A stretch of 64,000 nt of DNA, taken from contig CANTUZ010000001.1 in assembly GCA_947846985.1 (NCBI GenBank), positions 171,654,447 to 171,718,446 on the forward strand. Direction: 5' to 3'. Source of the DNA: Fratercula arctica (Eukaryota; Chordata; Aves; Charadriiformes; Alcidae). Below the pieces are notes generated by a model. The model saw only the letters and a program-made list of their open reading frames with translations, made no database searches and was not told the origin of the DNA. A program made the translations under genes and the position numbers. Below, in pieces: positions 25,501 through 63,523 of the stretch (the stretch's first letter is position 1; each line of letters opens with the position of its first letter).

Positions 25501-27852
25501 CCTCTCATGAGCACATGCTAAAGTTTTCATCTTGGACACCTTTCTCTTTTGGGCAGCGCATCCAGCTGAGCGGCTTGCCCACCCCTGCGCCCCTGCAGCT
25601 TCTTTCTGCATCTGCCAGCTCCCCGGGAGGCTGCAGGGTAAGTGGGCTCAGGGACATAATGCCGGCTACCGGAAAAAAGCACAAACCCTGAAGCTTCGCA
25701 AGCCAGACCAGTGTGCAGGGTAGCAGGTGAGCACGGCCGAGCTGCAGCGGGAGGATGCAGAGAAAACTTCGTGCAGTTACATTTTCGGTTACGCTCTCCA
25801 GTATCGAAGGCAAACCATAGTTTAGTAACATTAATGCATCAGTTGGCTGCCATACTCACTGCCACGATACTGCAGCATTTCTCACCGTTTCTTTATCACT
25901 GCGTCTTTCAAAAATTCCCCCTCTTTTATACTTTTAGAAAATCCCACTGTAAAACTGTATGGTAGTCTATTTGCTAGACTGGGTGAAAAGGACCTAAGTA
26001 CTTCCTCTGAAATCAGTTCGTCTTTGCAGTCTCTGAGATCATACGGGAAACTCTATAAAGCGAATGAAAAACAAAGACATTTCTTTGTGAGGAAAAAAAA
26101 GAGACGTGCTAAGAAGTTTGCAAAACCTTGTGAGAATTTGAAAAGTGAATGGTTTTGGGTGCCTGTGGTGGAGGGGAGAAGGGAAAGCTGCAACGCGTTA
26201 GTCTGAAGGAGAGCGGAAGAAGTGAAAGCAGGAAAGATTTCGCAGAGGAACTTCCGGAGTTTTATCTCTGTGTTATTGGACTATGTATAATAACTCACTG
26301 TGCACAGACAGGGGAAGAACCATGTGTAGTCACTTCAGCAAGGGAAAAGTCTGCATCACACAGGCAACTTGACTCAGATAACAGCGGAACTGAGAGAAAC
26401 AAAATAATCTGTAAAAGCACTTTAGGTTCCAGTATTTATAAAAATAAGGCAATCAAAGTAGTTACTCCAAGTAGTTGCTGATGCCTTTTTCAGAAGGATT
26501 TCATGGTTCTCCAAAGTTTCTGGATGACAAAGACAGGATCCGATTCTTTCCCACACTTATCCATAGGCGAGTAAGAAAGGAAATACTCCAGAGGTTTAGT
26601 TTTAGTCAAGTTGCTGCTAGAAAATGCAGAAGAGCAGGCGACTGCTGTTCCCTGCCAAACGAAAATTTGCAGGGGAAGACAGATGGATATTCTAGCAGTT
26701 AGCCACGCTCAGACATAATAACTGTCATAGGACTTCTCCACTGGGACTCAGAGATAAGCAGTGTGTTGATCCAAGATAGGGATTGTTTAAACGGGTTGAG
26801 AAATTTAACCACAAGATGGAAACCGGCTCTGTTAAGTGCAGGAGTAGTGAAGTGCTGCATTTGACCTGCCACGATGGCTGGAAATCTCTGGCAGCAAAAA
26901 CCCGAAAACATTTGTTTTACGTTAAACTACTGACTCGGTTTTGAAACACAGCTCGTATGTTAGTGTGACCCAGCTGGTGACATGCCCTGTATTTTCCTTG
27001 GTAGTTTAGAGGAGCTCGCTGAAGAGCTTAGGGCTGGGTCATGGAAAAGGAAAGGCTGCTGCATTTCTGCCTTATGATCAATTTGGGGTTGAAGTCAACT
27101 GTTTAAGATCTGAAGGAGCCAGGTATATGAAATATGGCATACCTGAAATTAGTGCACAAAAGAAATGGAGATTAAAGGCCAGCTTGCTGCAGCTACCAGA
27201 GTGAGTACAGGCTTCCAAAGTACAATGTGCAAGAGGAATTTGGAGAATCCTGGACCTTTCTGGGACCAAGAAAATTAATGTAGGTGTGGGAATCAATATT
27301 GGTTCTTGCCTTGTTTACTAGAAGATGGACTTGTGAGCTTCATTTCACCATTTGACTTTTTATTGTCTTTCCAGGTAAGTCCAAGTAGATTGGAAGAGCC
27401 CTTGTACCCTCCATTCCCACACACACAGACACACACAGGGTCACCCCAAACTATGATCATTACATCAAGCATTACTTCAAAATGTTTCTTGGGATGCCCA
27501 TGGTTTTAATAATCTGATTAGAAGAACTTAAGTCTTATCATGGTCAGAAACATCATCTTTGCAGTAAGGCGACAGACCCGCCTGATCTCTGGGAAGAGGG
27601 TAAGTGCCAAAATCCTGCGGAAGAGGGAAGCCTGCAGCCCCTCCGAGCTGGGTGATGGCAGGAGGCTACTGACGGTCCCCATGGGCGGTCAATTTGCGTT
27701 AGTACAGATTTCATCATTTCCTGATTTCAAGACATTTTGGCTCGATCTCTGTGGGAGGGACAGTCCTGGTGCTGCTACTCATCAGGAAATACCTGCATTG
27801 AGCGCCGGCCTCTGGTAACTCTTCTGGTAACGAAGCTTCTTGTGACACCATG

Positions 27853-27866
27853 GTTTCCTTGGAAAC
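27853..27866. promoter_or_regulatory. X-box-like palindrome (RFX-type motif)
   Basis: GTTTCCTTGGAAAC is a perfect palindrome that fits the RFX X-box pattern (GTTNCC, spacer, GGNAAC). It is flanked by CCATGG at 27848-27853 and by the palindrome TACCATGGTA at 27871-27880. The match is by eye only; no gene start is recognised nearby. Confidence 0.3.
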
Positions 27867-29287
27867 GGAATACCATGGTATTCTTTGGAACTTCCTCACT
27901 TGTTTCCCAGAAAAACACATCCTCCTTATGCCATTTTCATTTGGAGTCCATTAATCCATGCAGACCAACAGTTTCGCAGCTGATGCCTCCCTGATTGTGT
28001 CTAAAGAGCAAGGCAAATAATTTGGCGGTGGCTATTTTCAAACCTGTCTTCTGAAGGTCTTTATGCTGGGTGCTGCCATTTTCTGATGGACACAGAGTGA
28101 ACCTCTGTTCATGCTCTCCGTGGCTTCTCTCCATGTTTCCACAAAGTTGAGGCTCTGCTGCTCAACCAAGATCACCAAAAAGATAGTTATATAAGCTACA
28201 TTTCCTCTTCAAGACCCATAATGAATTTCTATGTTATTTTTAGTGCCTATCCAACATATATTACTTACCAGTTTATGTTCTGCAATTGGAAAAGCCTTTC
28301 CCCCCCCCCTTTTTAATATATATAAGTAATAATGAAAATAAAAAAATAGCACTTATTTCTAATTTAAATAACATTTTCAAACATGGTGGATGATGCTATC
28401 TGTTACTGGGATTACCTAACTGGTCTCTTACTGGAATACATTTCTGTTCTTTTAAATGTTACCTAGCTTCAGATGTTTCTCCTGACATTTTCCATGACAA
28501 GTAACTGCAGCAGGGTGGTGTTTTTGTCCCTCTGCATGGAAAAACTATCAGCCTGGATGATTTGGCCCATTTGGGAATAAAAGTGTGGACAAGAGGATGT
28601 TTTCCCGTAGCAAAATAATGAATCATTTTTCCTGGGAGAAGTTGCCCCTCCCATTCTCTGCAGCAGGGCTTCGCGCTCGGCCAAAAGCTGGGGGGGGGCA
28701 AGAGGTGCCCAACCTGAATGTGGAAGTGGGCTTCTCCGGGCCACCAGAGGAGTCCATGTGGGCCTGCTGGAGAGCCAGGACCTGGTGGGATGGCCAGAGA
28801 AGAAGAAGAAAGTAGTTAGAGCAGAGGCCATAAGGAGACCAGCTGGCCAGAGACTCGGAAAAGCAAAGGAAGATGTTTCTAGCTGTGCCTGGGTAAAGGG
28901 AGTGGGGAAGGGTGGGAGAGGGACTTGGGCAGGCACGTAGTCAGGAAGGTAATAAGGTGAGGGAAGGCGGCTTGCAGGAGGAGCTGGGAGAGGTGGTGTT
29001 GCTGGGACTGGGGTCAGAGAGAGTAAGAGTGATGGAGCTGACAAGGGGTCACCTTAGGGCAGCCGAAAGCAGCTGCGCAAGAAGACAGAAGGAAATGCAT
29101 GTGAAAGCAGGTGGGGTTTAGGCTGGCACGCTCAAGAGGCTGAAACCAGAAAGGCTGAGGAAGCGGTCGCTGGGCACATCTGCAGTGGAGATAGGATGGT
29201 GCATCCACATTCATGGAAGATCAGGTCTGGGGGCTCCCTCGTGGCATCTCAGCTCCTTCTGGCACTGAAACTTGGACTTACACCAGC

Positions 29288-29347
29288 CACCCTCTGCTCT
29301 TTCTCCAGAAAGGAAGTCACCCTCTGCTCTCTTTCTCCAGAAAGGAA
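29288..29347. repeat. Tandem duplication, unit about 28-30 bp
   Basis: The unit starting CACCCTCTGCTCT and ending CCAGAAAGGAA occurs at 29288-29315 and again at 29318-29347, the second with two extra bases. This is a local duplication in non-coding DNA. Confidence 0.85.
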
Positions 29348-30990
29348 ACCTGGGCACGCAGACTGAATGGCAGCTGTGATGCCCTACAAACGGGTATACG
29401 AGCTGTTCCCCGGGGGGAAAAAAGAGGTAAACTTCAGGAGAACCAGAAGAAAGTAAAGATGCCATCTCTCACCTGCAGAGGCCTCAAGAAATTCCCAAAT
29501 CTCAGCATTGTGAATAAACCCTAAGTGACAGCTCGTCTCTCTTCTGGAACAAAGGCCTTGTGGTGCGTAAAGAGGTTCAAAGAATGATACTGTCACACAA
29601 CATCATTTCTGTTTTGTTTTTTTTTTTTTTTTTTTAATCACTGCACTGTCTTATTCATCACACAGGGTGAGCCAGCTCTGGGGAGGAATCAGAAGTGTGT
29701 AGAAGAGACGACTTCACGTAATATTTAAGTTGATGGAGATGCCTGACTGGGGAGAGGTGGGCTTAATTGTTCAACTAGTGGAGTGCCATTCTAGGGAAAG
29801 GGCTTCTCCACTGCTGTGAAATTCCTATGGGAGGGTAGGCAAATTATGAAAAAGAGCATTTCCAGACATAATCACCCTTTCCAAGCGGCTAACTTGATGC
29901 TTGGGGTTCTTGTTTCAAGAATGATGCTCCCCCCAAAAACCTGCTTGCAGTTATGTTTCAGATGCATGTAAGCAAATGCTGAAATACCAAATAAGCAAGT
30001 GCCAGGCATTAAATTGTGACCTCAAGTGCATGGCTGCCTCACGGCGCTGCCTCTCCAACACTTCAGGTCCCCAGGTGTGCAAACCGATTAACAGCTTCTT
30101 ACAGGCCTGCAACACTGTGAAAATGAGTAATTGTTTGTGTTTCACAAAGATGACATTAAAATGAGAACGAGAGAGAAATGAGGACATTCATCCCTCATCA
30201 GGATGGGCTTCAGACTTTGAGCAAATACATGAACACTACGAACACGTAGAAAACGTGGTAAAAAAATAAAATAATGAATAGCTACTCAGTGGGGATTCCA
30301 TCAAAAAATACTATGCGATCATGTAATTAAAGCAAGCTTAATTGAGGCATTTCCTAATTTCAGGGTACTTAAATACGCCTCTTTAACATTCCTTTCACAT
30401 GGTGTTTTGTTATATACATAACACACGGAGTTACACCTCCAGTGCCTCTCACACCCCATTTTTAATATTTGGGAAAGACAAAGATTCATATGAATTGAAA
30501 CAGATTTCTGGAGAACAAAGAACTGATGTGCTGCACTTGGTTTGTATCCAATCGCTAAAATACAAGTGAAACAGACCCACCTGTTTTGAATTTTTTTTTT
30601 TTTATTTTTCTCCTGGAGATTCAGTTGGAGGAGAATGGCATGGGATTTTGGCAAGACTCACTCATTTGTTATACTTATACGAGATCTAACACAGCGAGTC
30701 TTGTCTCCAGATATGCCTGTACTGAAAAAAATGACATAATACAGGTTCCTTGCAGAATTTAATCTCTCATTTTCTTTCATGTCCAGGCTTGTTCTGTTTA
30801 CTCTTGTACTGTCATAAACTGTGGACTGAGTTGTATGCTGTTTTCCCCCCCATTCCTGAAAAGTGCTCATAAATACGTTAAATAGGCATGAAATTAAAGA
30901 TAGCTTTAGTATCACCTTTAAAGAAAACCCTTCAAATGCCTCCCCCACAAAAAGAAAACAAACCACCACACCATTTTTTAGGATTATCTG

Positions 30991-31000
30991 TTTATTTATT
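30991..31000 (-). terminator. SLC38A2: Probable distal poly(A) signal of SLC38A2
   Basis: The minus strand reads AATAAATAAA, a tandem canonical signal. Downstream on the same strand (about 30973 down to 30940) the sequence is strongly G/T-rich (GGTGTGGTGGTTTG, then T- and G-runs), as expected for the downstream element. Cleavage would be about 30970-30980. Confidence 0.6.
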
Positions 31001-31274
31001 TCCGTTAAAACAAACATACAATGTTTCATTGAAACTGTGTTGCACTCCCTGCCAACAACTGTAGCTAGAGTGTTGGCCTCTAACAATACAGTGGATATTT
31101 ACATATGTACACGGATGTACCGTAGGATGCCTGAATTTGGCGGCCTAACACACCTTAGATCGTAAAAGTTGTTAAATTGCTCCATTCAGGAAATCGTAAC
31201 ATCCATGGTAAATTTAGAGGAAAAGTATACATGAACCTGAACGATGCTTTTTATGGACCCAAGTGACTCCTGTG

Positions 31275-31280
31275 TTTATT
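31275..31280 (-). terminator. SLC38A2: Possible proximal poly(A) signal of SLC38A2
   Basis: AATAAA on the minus strand, about 290 bases before the distal signal. The downstream G/T content is weaker, so it is the less likely or alternative site. Confidence 0.35.
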
Positions 31281-33820
31281 GCAACATATACATTTGTAAT
31301 AAATACAATCTTAGTGTTTTCTTACACACCTTAGGCGTAACACATTTCTTCCACCTTTGTAAGCATTGCATTTTGTTGTAAAACAATCTTTCCGTGGACA
31401 GTTGTTATACAGATGGACAACATGAACAACTCCTTGAAATGATGTAGCAATCAGTAACGAGAGAGGAATATATACATAAATCCTGGATTCCAAACCTACA
31501 TTATATACATTATACTTACAGTATATACACACATACAATTTATGTACATAGACTATCATAAATATTGAAAAATAGGTTTAGTTTTAATGGATTAATGCTT
31601 TATAAATAATGTTACATTTATGACTGAAATATCATGGAAGACAGTAATGTCTAACTGAGGTGACAAAACAGTGGTTTAATACTGAAGCTGCTCTTTCAGG
31701 TGGTTTGTAATGTAGGTAACTTTAAGCAGACAGGTTTGGAAACGAAAAATTAATTAAATAAACCAGATGTTGGAAATCAACCCAGCCAAGTGGAACTCAA
31801 CTGTTGCAGGTGGAGAGCCAGTCATCAAATAATGTAACACATAATGTAAAAAGCTGGAAATTGCTACATTCAGAGAATTAAGTGACATGTATGTTATACT
31901 GTGAGGTGTCGTCACAAAAATTTTCGTTCTCTCCGGCTGCTGAGAAGGACTGTGCAGTAACTTCTCATTTGCACCTCCTTCCTCTTCCCGTGGTTACGGA
32001 GAGAAGGGAGGCTATTTCTCTCTTTTCTTTCGTTTTAAATGCTGTCAAGGGAAGCGCTTCGTCCCTTATGTGCTACAAATTGCTCAAAGGTAGACGACAT
32101 TTTAATCCTCTTCCGCCTTTCTACGTTGGCGGAAAGGAAGAGGAAAAGCTGCCAAAGTACTGAGGAGGCACACGCTCAGCACCTCTGTGGAGATCAGGTA
32201 ACATGGGATAGTTCGCCGTGGATGTACAGTACCTGAGGCAGAGAAGTACCTAAGGAGCGTTCGTCAGTGCTGACTCCAGGATCGTTAATTGCCAGTTGAG
32301 TACCACCGAACTAATAATACAAACAACACAAGAGGAATCTAACTTCTCATTACAGTTTTACACTACAGACTTAGTGACCAGTACTTACAGTCATGCAGAA
32401 GTATCAATACAAAATACCTGCAATTTTTTATTCATATATTTTAGATGGCTGGGCAGAAATTGACATTATCTGCCAAACAGTGACTAGCATTTAGCTTTGT
32501 TCCTGATTAATTCTACAAGAGCAAAAAAGTCTCAGGCACTGTTTAATTGATGGATGACAGGCCCTTATTGTTCCCTCTGACACGATGACTGAGTGGAACT
32601 TTGTAAATCAGATTTTTAAAGCATCGTGTCAGATGAAGACAGTCGACCACATTGCCATGATTATTTCATTAGTAATCTCTATCTAGGCTTTTGTACCCAG
32701 TATTGTTGCGTTTGAGAACCTCTTATAAGCCAAGTACGCTGTTAAACAAGTGTTACTTCTCTTCAACCTGGGATAAGAATGGAAGAGTAAACATGCACTA
32801 GAAACAAAACAGCTAATCACAACCATACAGCACCTGTTTCATCAGCTAGCTAGCTAGGGCTCATAAGAAACTTACCTATTTCTGAAGCAAACAAGTATGA
32901 GATGACTATCCAGTCTATGAGGTTATCTTTAATACTACTATACAGTATAAATTGGAAGAGGAATCCCAGTTGCGTATGCGAAGAGAGTTTGTACCAAGCA
33001 TGAAATACTGGTGCAGTTATTCTGTGGATTTGACTCAGAAACAGAATAGTCAAGTAATTCAAAATCCAATAATGGATGAGTAATTTGAGAAATACTGTAC
33101 AGCTTTTGAATATTATACAACTAGTAAACTACATCAGGACCTTTTTGTTTTCCTACAGAGTGTTTCAAGATAGATTGGACAGAAAAAAAAAAAATCCAAC
33201 AAACATTGCTACAACTGAAAATGGACCTTTGAGAACTCCAGGAGGGAGTTTTATATTAATGGCATGATACTCCAGAGCCATTGAGTTCATATCTACAACA
33301 GAAAAAACAAAAAAAGGCAAAACCCCCCAAACCCTGTTTTACCCAATTGCACTATTGAGTACCTCAAGAAGGGAAACGTCAACGCCATCTTTATGATTTC
33401 GTAGATCAGCTACGTTTTTCTCAAACGTACCCGTTTAAAGGGTGGATTTTTTAAAGCTTGAAAATTTGGGTTTCCACACCATTTTTGGGAACTAAGGTAA
33501 CTGCAGTTACTTAAGTAAGCTGACAAATTATTTTCAGGATTATTTTCACTCTACTTTGAACTAAGTGAATTTCATGGGAAGCATTTATAATTAGAGAATT
33601 TTGACTTGAATTGGGTCATTTTCTATTTTGGTCATTAGAAGTATTTTTTAAAATAAAATTTCTTCTAATTATGCCTCTAGATTTAATTTAGGACACTGAT
33701 TAAATATTTTTATGAGCTCTTCTATGTTATTCTTTCATTCTTTTTAGAAAAATGTTTCTTAAAGTCAAAATAGTGCTTTTGAGGTCCATAAGAATTTTTG
33801 GTACAAAAAATAATAGCGCT

Positions 33821-33836
33821 TCTCTCTCTCTCTCTC
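33821..33836. repeat. (TC)8 microsatellite
   Basis: Eight TC dinucleotides, read as GA in the SLC38A2 3'UTR transcript. Confidence 0.85.
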
Positions 33837-34232
33837 ATTGGTTATTTAAACACTTTGCTGTAAATTAAAGAGTTATTTCTCACATCAAATGGTTCCATTA
33901 GGCACATTCAAGTAAAATAACAAAATATCCAAGTAACAATGACGAAAGCCAAACATGGCTTGATAAAAGTCTACGGAGAGTTCTGTCCATTCTCTGGAAT
34001 GGAATAAAGTTGTCACTTCCTTCAGCCAGACACTCACGTGGTTTGATGTTAAAATCCACTTCCATCATGCAGAATAGTTTCTTAAAGGCAGAGTTCAGGT
34101 ATTCTACAATCAGAAGAACCATCAACAAAGAATCTGCACTTTAAAGGAAGCTGAATAGCTCATTGTGATTCTCAGTGGTACTGAGTGAACACTGGCATTT
34201 GAAGTGGAGTATTAGAGATTAAACCAGGACAG

Positions 34233-46667
<12,435 letters not shown>

Positions 46668-46756
46668 GGCGGGGGGGGTCCGGGGAGGGGGTTTGGTCTC
46701 TCTCTGCGGACGCTCTTTTGTGCTGGGCGGCGGGTCCGGCCGCGCCTGCGGAGGTT

Positions 46757-46812
46757 GGGGGGGGGGGGGGGGGGGGAAGAGGAGGACGGGGCGGGTTGTG
46801 GGGGGGGGGGGG
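46757..46812. repeat. Poly-G tracts upstream of SLC38A2
   Basis: A run of 20 G at 46757-46776 and one of 13 G at 46800-46812, separated by GA- and G-rich DNA. They are C-runs on the SLC38A2 strand and strong G-quadruplex candidates on the plus strand. Lengths may be unreliable. Confidence 0.85.
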
Positions 46813-46865
46813 AAGGAGGCGACGTCAGTGCCGCAGCGTCACGTGGCCAGCGCGCGCCCCAGAGT

Positions 46866-47644
46866 NNNNNNNNNNNNNNNNNNNNNNNNNNNNNNNNNNN
46901 NNNNNNNNNNNNNNNNNNNNNNNNNNNNNNNNNNNNNNNNNNNNNNNNNNNNNNNNNNNNNNNNNNNNNNNNNNNNNNNNNNNNNNNNNNNNNNNNNNNN
47001 NNNNNNNNNNNNNNNNNNNNNNNNNNNNNNNNNNNNNNNNNNNNNNNNNNNNNNNNNNNNNNNNNNNNNNNNNNNNNNNNNNNNNNNNNNNNNNNNNNNN
47101 NNNNNNNNNNNNNNNNNNNNNNNNNNNNNNNNNNNNNNNNNNNNNNNNNNNNNNNNNNNNNNNNNNNNNNNNNNNNNNNNNNNNNNNNNNNNNNNNNNNN
47201 NNNNNNNNNNNNNNNNNNNNNNNNNNNNNNNNNNNNNNNNNNNNNNNNNNNNNNNNNNNNNNNNNNNNNNNNNNNNNNNNNNNNNNNNNNNNNNNNNNNN
47301 NNNNNNNNNNNNNNNNNNNNNNNNNNNNNNNNNNNNNNNNNNNNNNNNNNNNNNNNNNNNNNNNNNNNNNNNNNNNNNNNNNNNNNNNNNNNNNNNNNNN
47401 NNNNNNNNNNNNNNNNNNNNNNNNNNNNNNNNNNNNNNNNNNNNNNNNNNNNNNNNNNNNNNNNNNNNNNNNNNNNNNNNNNNNNNNNNNNNNNNNNNNN
47501 NNNNNNNNNNNNNNNNNNNNNNNNNNNNNNNNNNNNNNNNNNNNNNNNNNNNNNNNNNNNNNNNNNNNNNNNNNNNNNNNNNNNNNNNNNNNNNNNNNNN
47601 NNNNNNNNNNNNNNNNNNNNNNNNNNNNNNNNNNNNNNNNNNNN
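46866..47644. other. Assembly gap, 779 N
   Basis: A run of unknown bases immediately upstream of SLC38A2 and before the SLC38A1 contig. The non-round length suggests an estimated scaffold gap. Any frame that spans it is meaningless. Confidence 0.99.
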
Positions 47645-50065
47645 AGGGATGGCAGGAGTGCTCGTCACTGCCTATGGTTTCATCCTGGAGAGCTGGGACC
47701 AGAGTGATGGATCATATTGCAAAGACATACAGGCCGACCAAGTTCAGGGTGCTTCAGTCTGCATTTAGCCCGGCACTGCACATGACCTGAAAAACCCTGC
47801 TGAGGCACAGGGGCTTGTTAGATGAGGCATAGTATAAGACTACAACTGAAGCTTAATGCTGCTCTCTGCAGCCGCTTCTACTAGGGTTGGCTGGAAGCAG
47901 TCACGAAGGCATAGCCTAACTCCTCCAGAGGTTTAGGGAAGGCTGGCAGACCGGCCCTCTGGGAGACACTGCGGTGGCAAACCCTGTGCTCTGCCATGCT
48001 CTTCTGCACCCTATACCTTATGAGGGTTCAAAGCTGCTCTGTGCAATAAGGCAGGCGACTGCACAAGCCTCACAGGTCTTCTGGCCCCAAGTCCTGGGAC
48101 TCCACAGAGGGCTGGGGACAGCGTGTGTTGCAGCTGACCTGGTAATGCGGCAGCTGGGAGCAAACAGCAGTGGCATCGCAGGAACAGCTTGTTCTTCCCA
48201 GCACTGTATCAGTCCCCTGCCCTAAACTGTTTATTCTGGATTTGTTGGGGGGAGGTGACTTTTGCGTGTGCCGGTTGCTTGCATAGCTGCCAGCGCTCCT
48301 CTAGAAGCGGGCAAGGGAGTGCTTTTGGGACCGCAGCGCAAGCTCCCCTGCTTCTGTTTTGAATTTGTGCAGAGCGAGTGGCATGGACATTTTCATTCCT
48401 TTCCAAGGGGTGGTTCTGGCGCAAATATGCCTGTCCATACCACAGTCCTAACACAAACAAGTTTTTCATACAGCCCTAATGAAAATGCCAAGTGTCTCTG
48501 TAAGAACCCTATGGGGAGCTAAGGACAACAGATCAGATAAATACCTGGCTGCTTGGGGTGTTATTTTTACCGCTGCAAAGGCTCCATGAACTCAGTGCCT
48601 GAAAAACGGGAGCTTTTAATATTAAAATAGACTTGATGCTGGCATGCGGAGCCCAGAGCCGTGTGGGGCTGGGAGTGAGTCAGCCCAGCAGCCCAGCGTC
48701 GGAGCTGTGAGCACACCGTGCCTCCAGGCAGACAGGGGCTTGGCGGCTCTGCAGGGAATGAGGGCAGAAGGAAGGCTTAGCAAATCTGTAAAAAATGGAG
48801 CAGAGTGACCTCAGCCAGTACAGTCTCCCTTCCCCACCTCCCCAAGGAGCAACACCCTTTGGGCTGTATAAGGAGTGTGTTGTTGTTGTCAACCATCATT
48901 CTCTGTTGGCAAAAGAGAAGTTCCTCCTATCACCTCTTTATGTTTCTCCCTCCTCCTCTGGCCCCAAGAAATTTGTGGGTCATTATTTGGCAGTAAAGTA
49001 TTTCTAGTCTAAAATAATAAAAAAGGGGAGGGAGGGGGCTTCTCCTCCTTTTCTTTCTATGTATTCCTATGAAAAAGATGTGTTGCTGCCTATCTATGAC
49101 AGCAGCTTGTTTTCTGTTAGATTTTAGGCTTGTTTTTCTCAGTGTCCTGAGGGTAGTTGTCATAATAAAGAGAGGAGTTGCCAACAGATTGTCCGAGTGC
49201 TCTTCACACACATCATGAAAACATCATCAGGTCTTTGTGTGTCAGAGTGTTGGAGAGGAAGGCACACATGGTGCTTGGCTTAAAGACACAGAGCAATGAG
49301 CAAATGTGTTTTTATGCACTGAGCCCCCGGCACTGACTAATTATCATTTGTGCCAGCAAGTTCCCTACACAAACAGTTTGGTCATTACTTCCTGCAATTC
49401 TTGTAAGTGAAGTCAAATTATGGATCATGGCAGACCAGGAGTGACATCAGTGAGGGAACACCAGTCCCCACCTGGACAAAGCATAAGCCTTTGGTTTCTG
49501 CCTTTATTCCCAAGGGAAACCAGTCAAGCCTTAACTTCCTTCCTCTCCTCGCTCCTTGGGCATTGGGAGGCACATAAAAAGCCATTTGGGCACCCCTTGG
49601 GTAGCATATAAAACATGTCTGAGGCAAAGATGCTTCCCTTTGGTGTGGAAGTCTTTAAATAGAGGACAACCCTTTGCAATTTTTCTCTGCTTCTGGAAAA
49701 AGAGCTTGAGAGTGGGTGATGAGGGACATACCTGGCTCATCCCCGCTCTGATTAAATCTTAATTCCTATCTGAAAAGACAACTATATTCTTGCTTCTTTC
49801 GATATATAGAGACGTAACTCAGTAACAAGCTGCTCTCTGCATCCCTGCTAAGTTTTACTTGGTTGAATCCCTCTGCGTGCAGGGCTTTCTACCTCCAAGG
49901 CGGTGTGGTGGAACTGCAAAAAGAATGTGAATCACATGTATTTTTAGGCCTTTTTGTATTGTCAGAAGAGTATAAAAATTATCTCGGAGTCAATGGGAAT
50001 ATGTGAAATATTGCAATGTTAGGGCTCAGCTCTTACAGTAAGATCTATTTTCTATTCTTTTGTAG
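47645..50065 (+). other. SLC38A1: Non-coding start of the second contig, probably SLC38A1 intron
   Basis: I looked for the SLC38A1 exon that should precede 50066 (TM1, FNLSNAI-type motif) and for the N-terminal exon, and found neither. No CpG island or other gene is present. This is best read as part of the intron before the TM2 exon, although SLC38A1 could be broken here. Confidence 0.6.

Positions 50066-63523
<13,458 letters not shown>

Larger units (their letters stand above)
22571..30970. other. Non-coding stretch downstream of SLC38A2
   Basis: No exon with a protein match was seen on either strand. It holds an X-box-like palindrome (27853-27866), a purine-rich segment at about 28750-29170 that gives a long compositional minus-strand frame, a tandem duplication (29288-29347) and a T-run at 29614-29636. 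It is probably intergenic DNA beyond the SLC38A2 3' end. Confidence 0.55.
30975..34232 (-). other. SLC38A2: SLC38A2 3' untranslated region
   Basis: Sequence following the SLC38A2 stop codon (34233-34235) on the minus strand. It is AT-rich without coding frames, about 3.2 kb if the distal poly(A) signal at 30991-31000 is used, which agrees with the roughly 3 kb 3'UTR remembered for the mammalian gene. It contains a (TC)8 run at 33821-33836 and TATA-rich DNA near 31440-31560. The end is inferred from poly(A) signals, not from transcripts. Confidence 0.6.

Noticed and set aside
1..30970. Possible hidden protein-coding gene in the left 31 kb
   Set aside because: No set of exons with consistent splice sites and a recognisable product was found on either strand. 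A non-coding RNA cannot be excluded.
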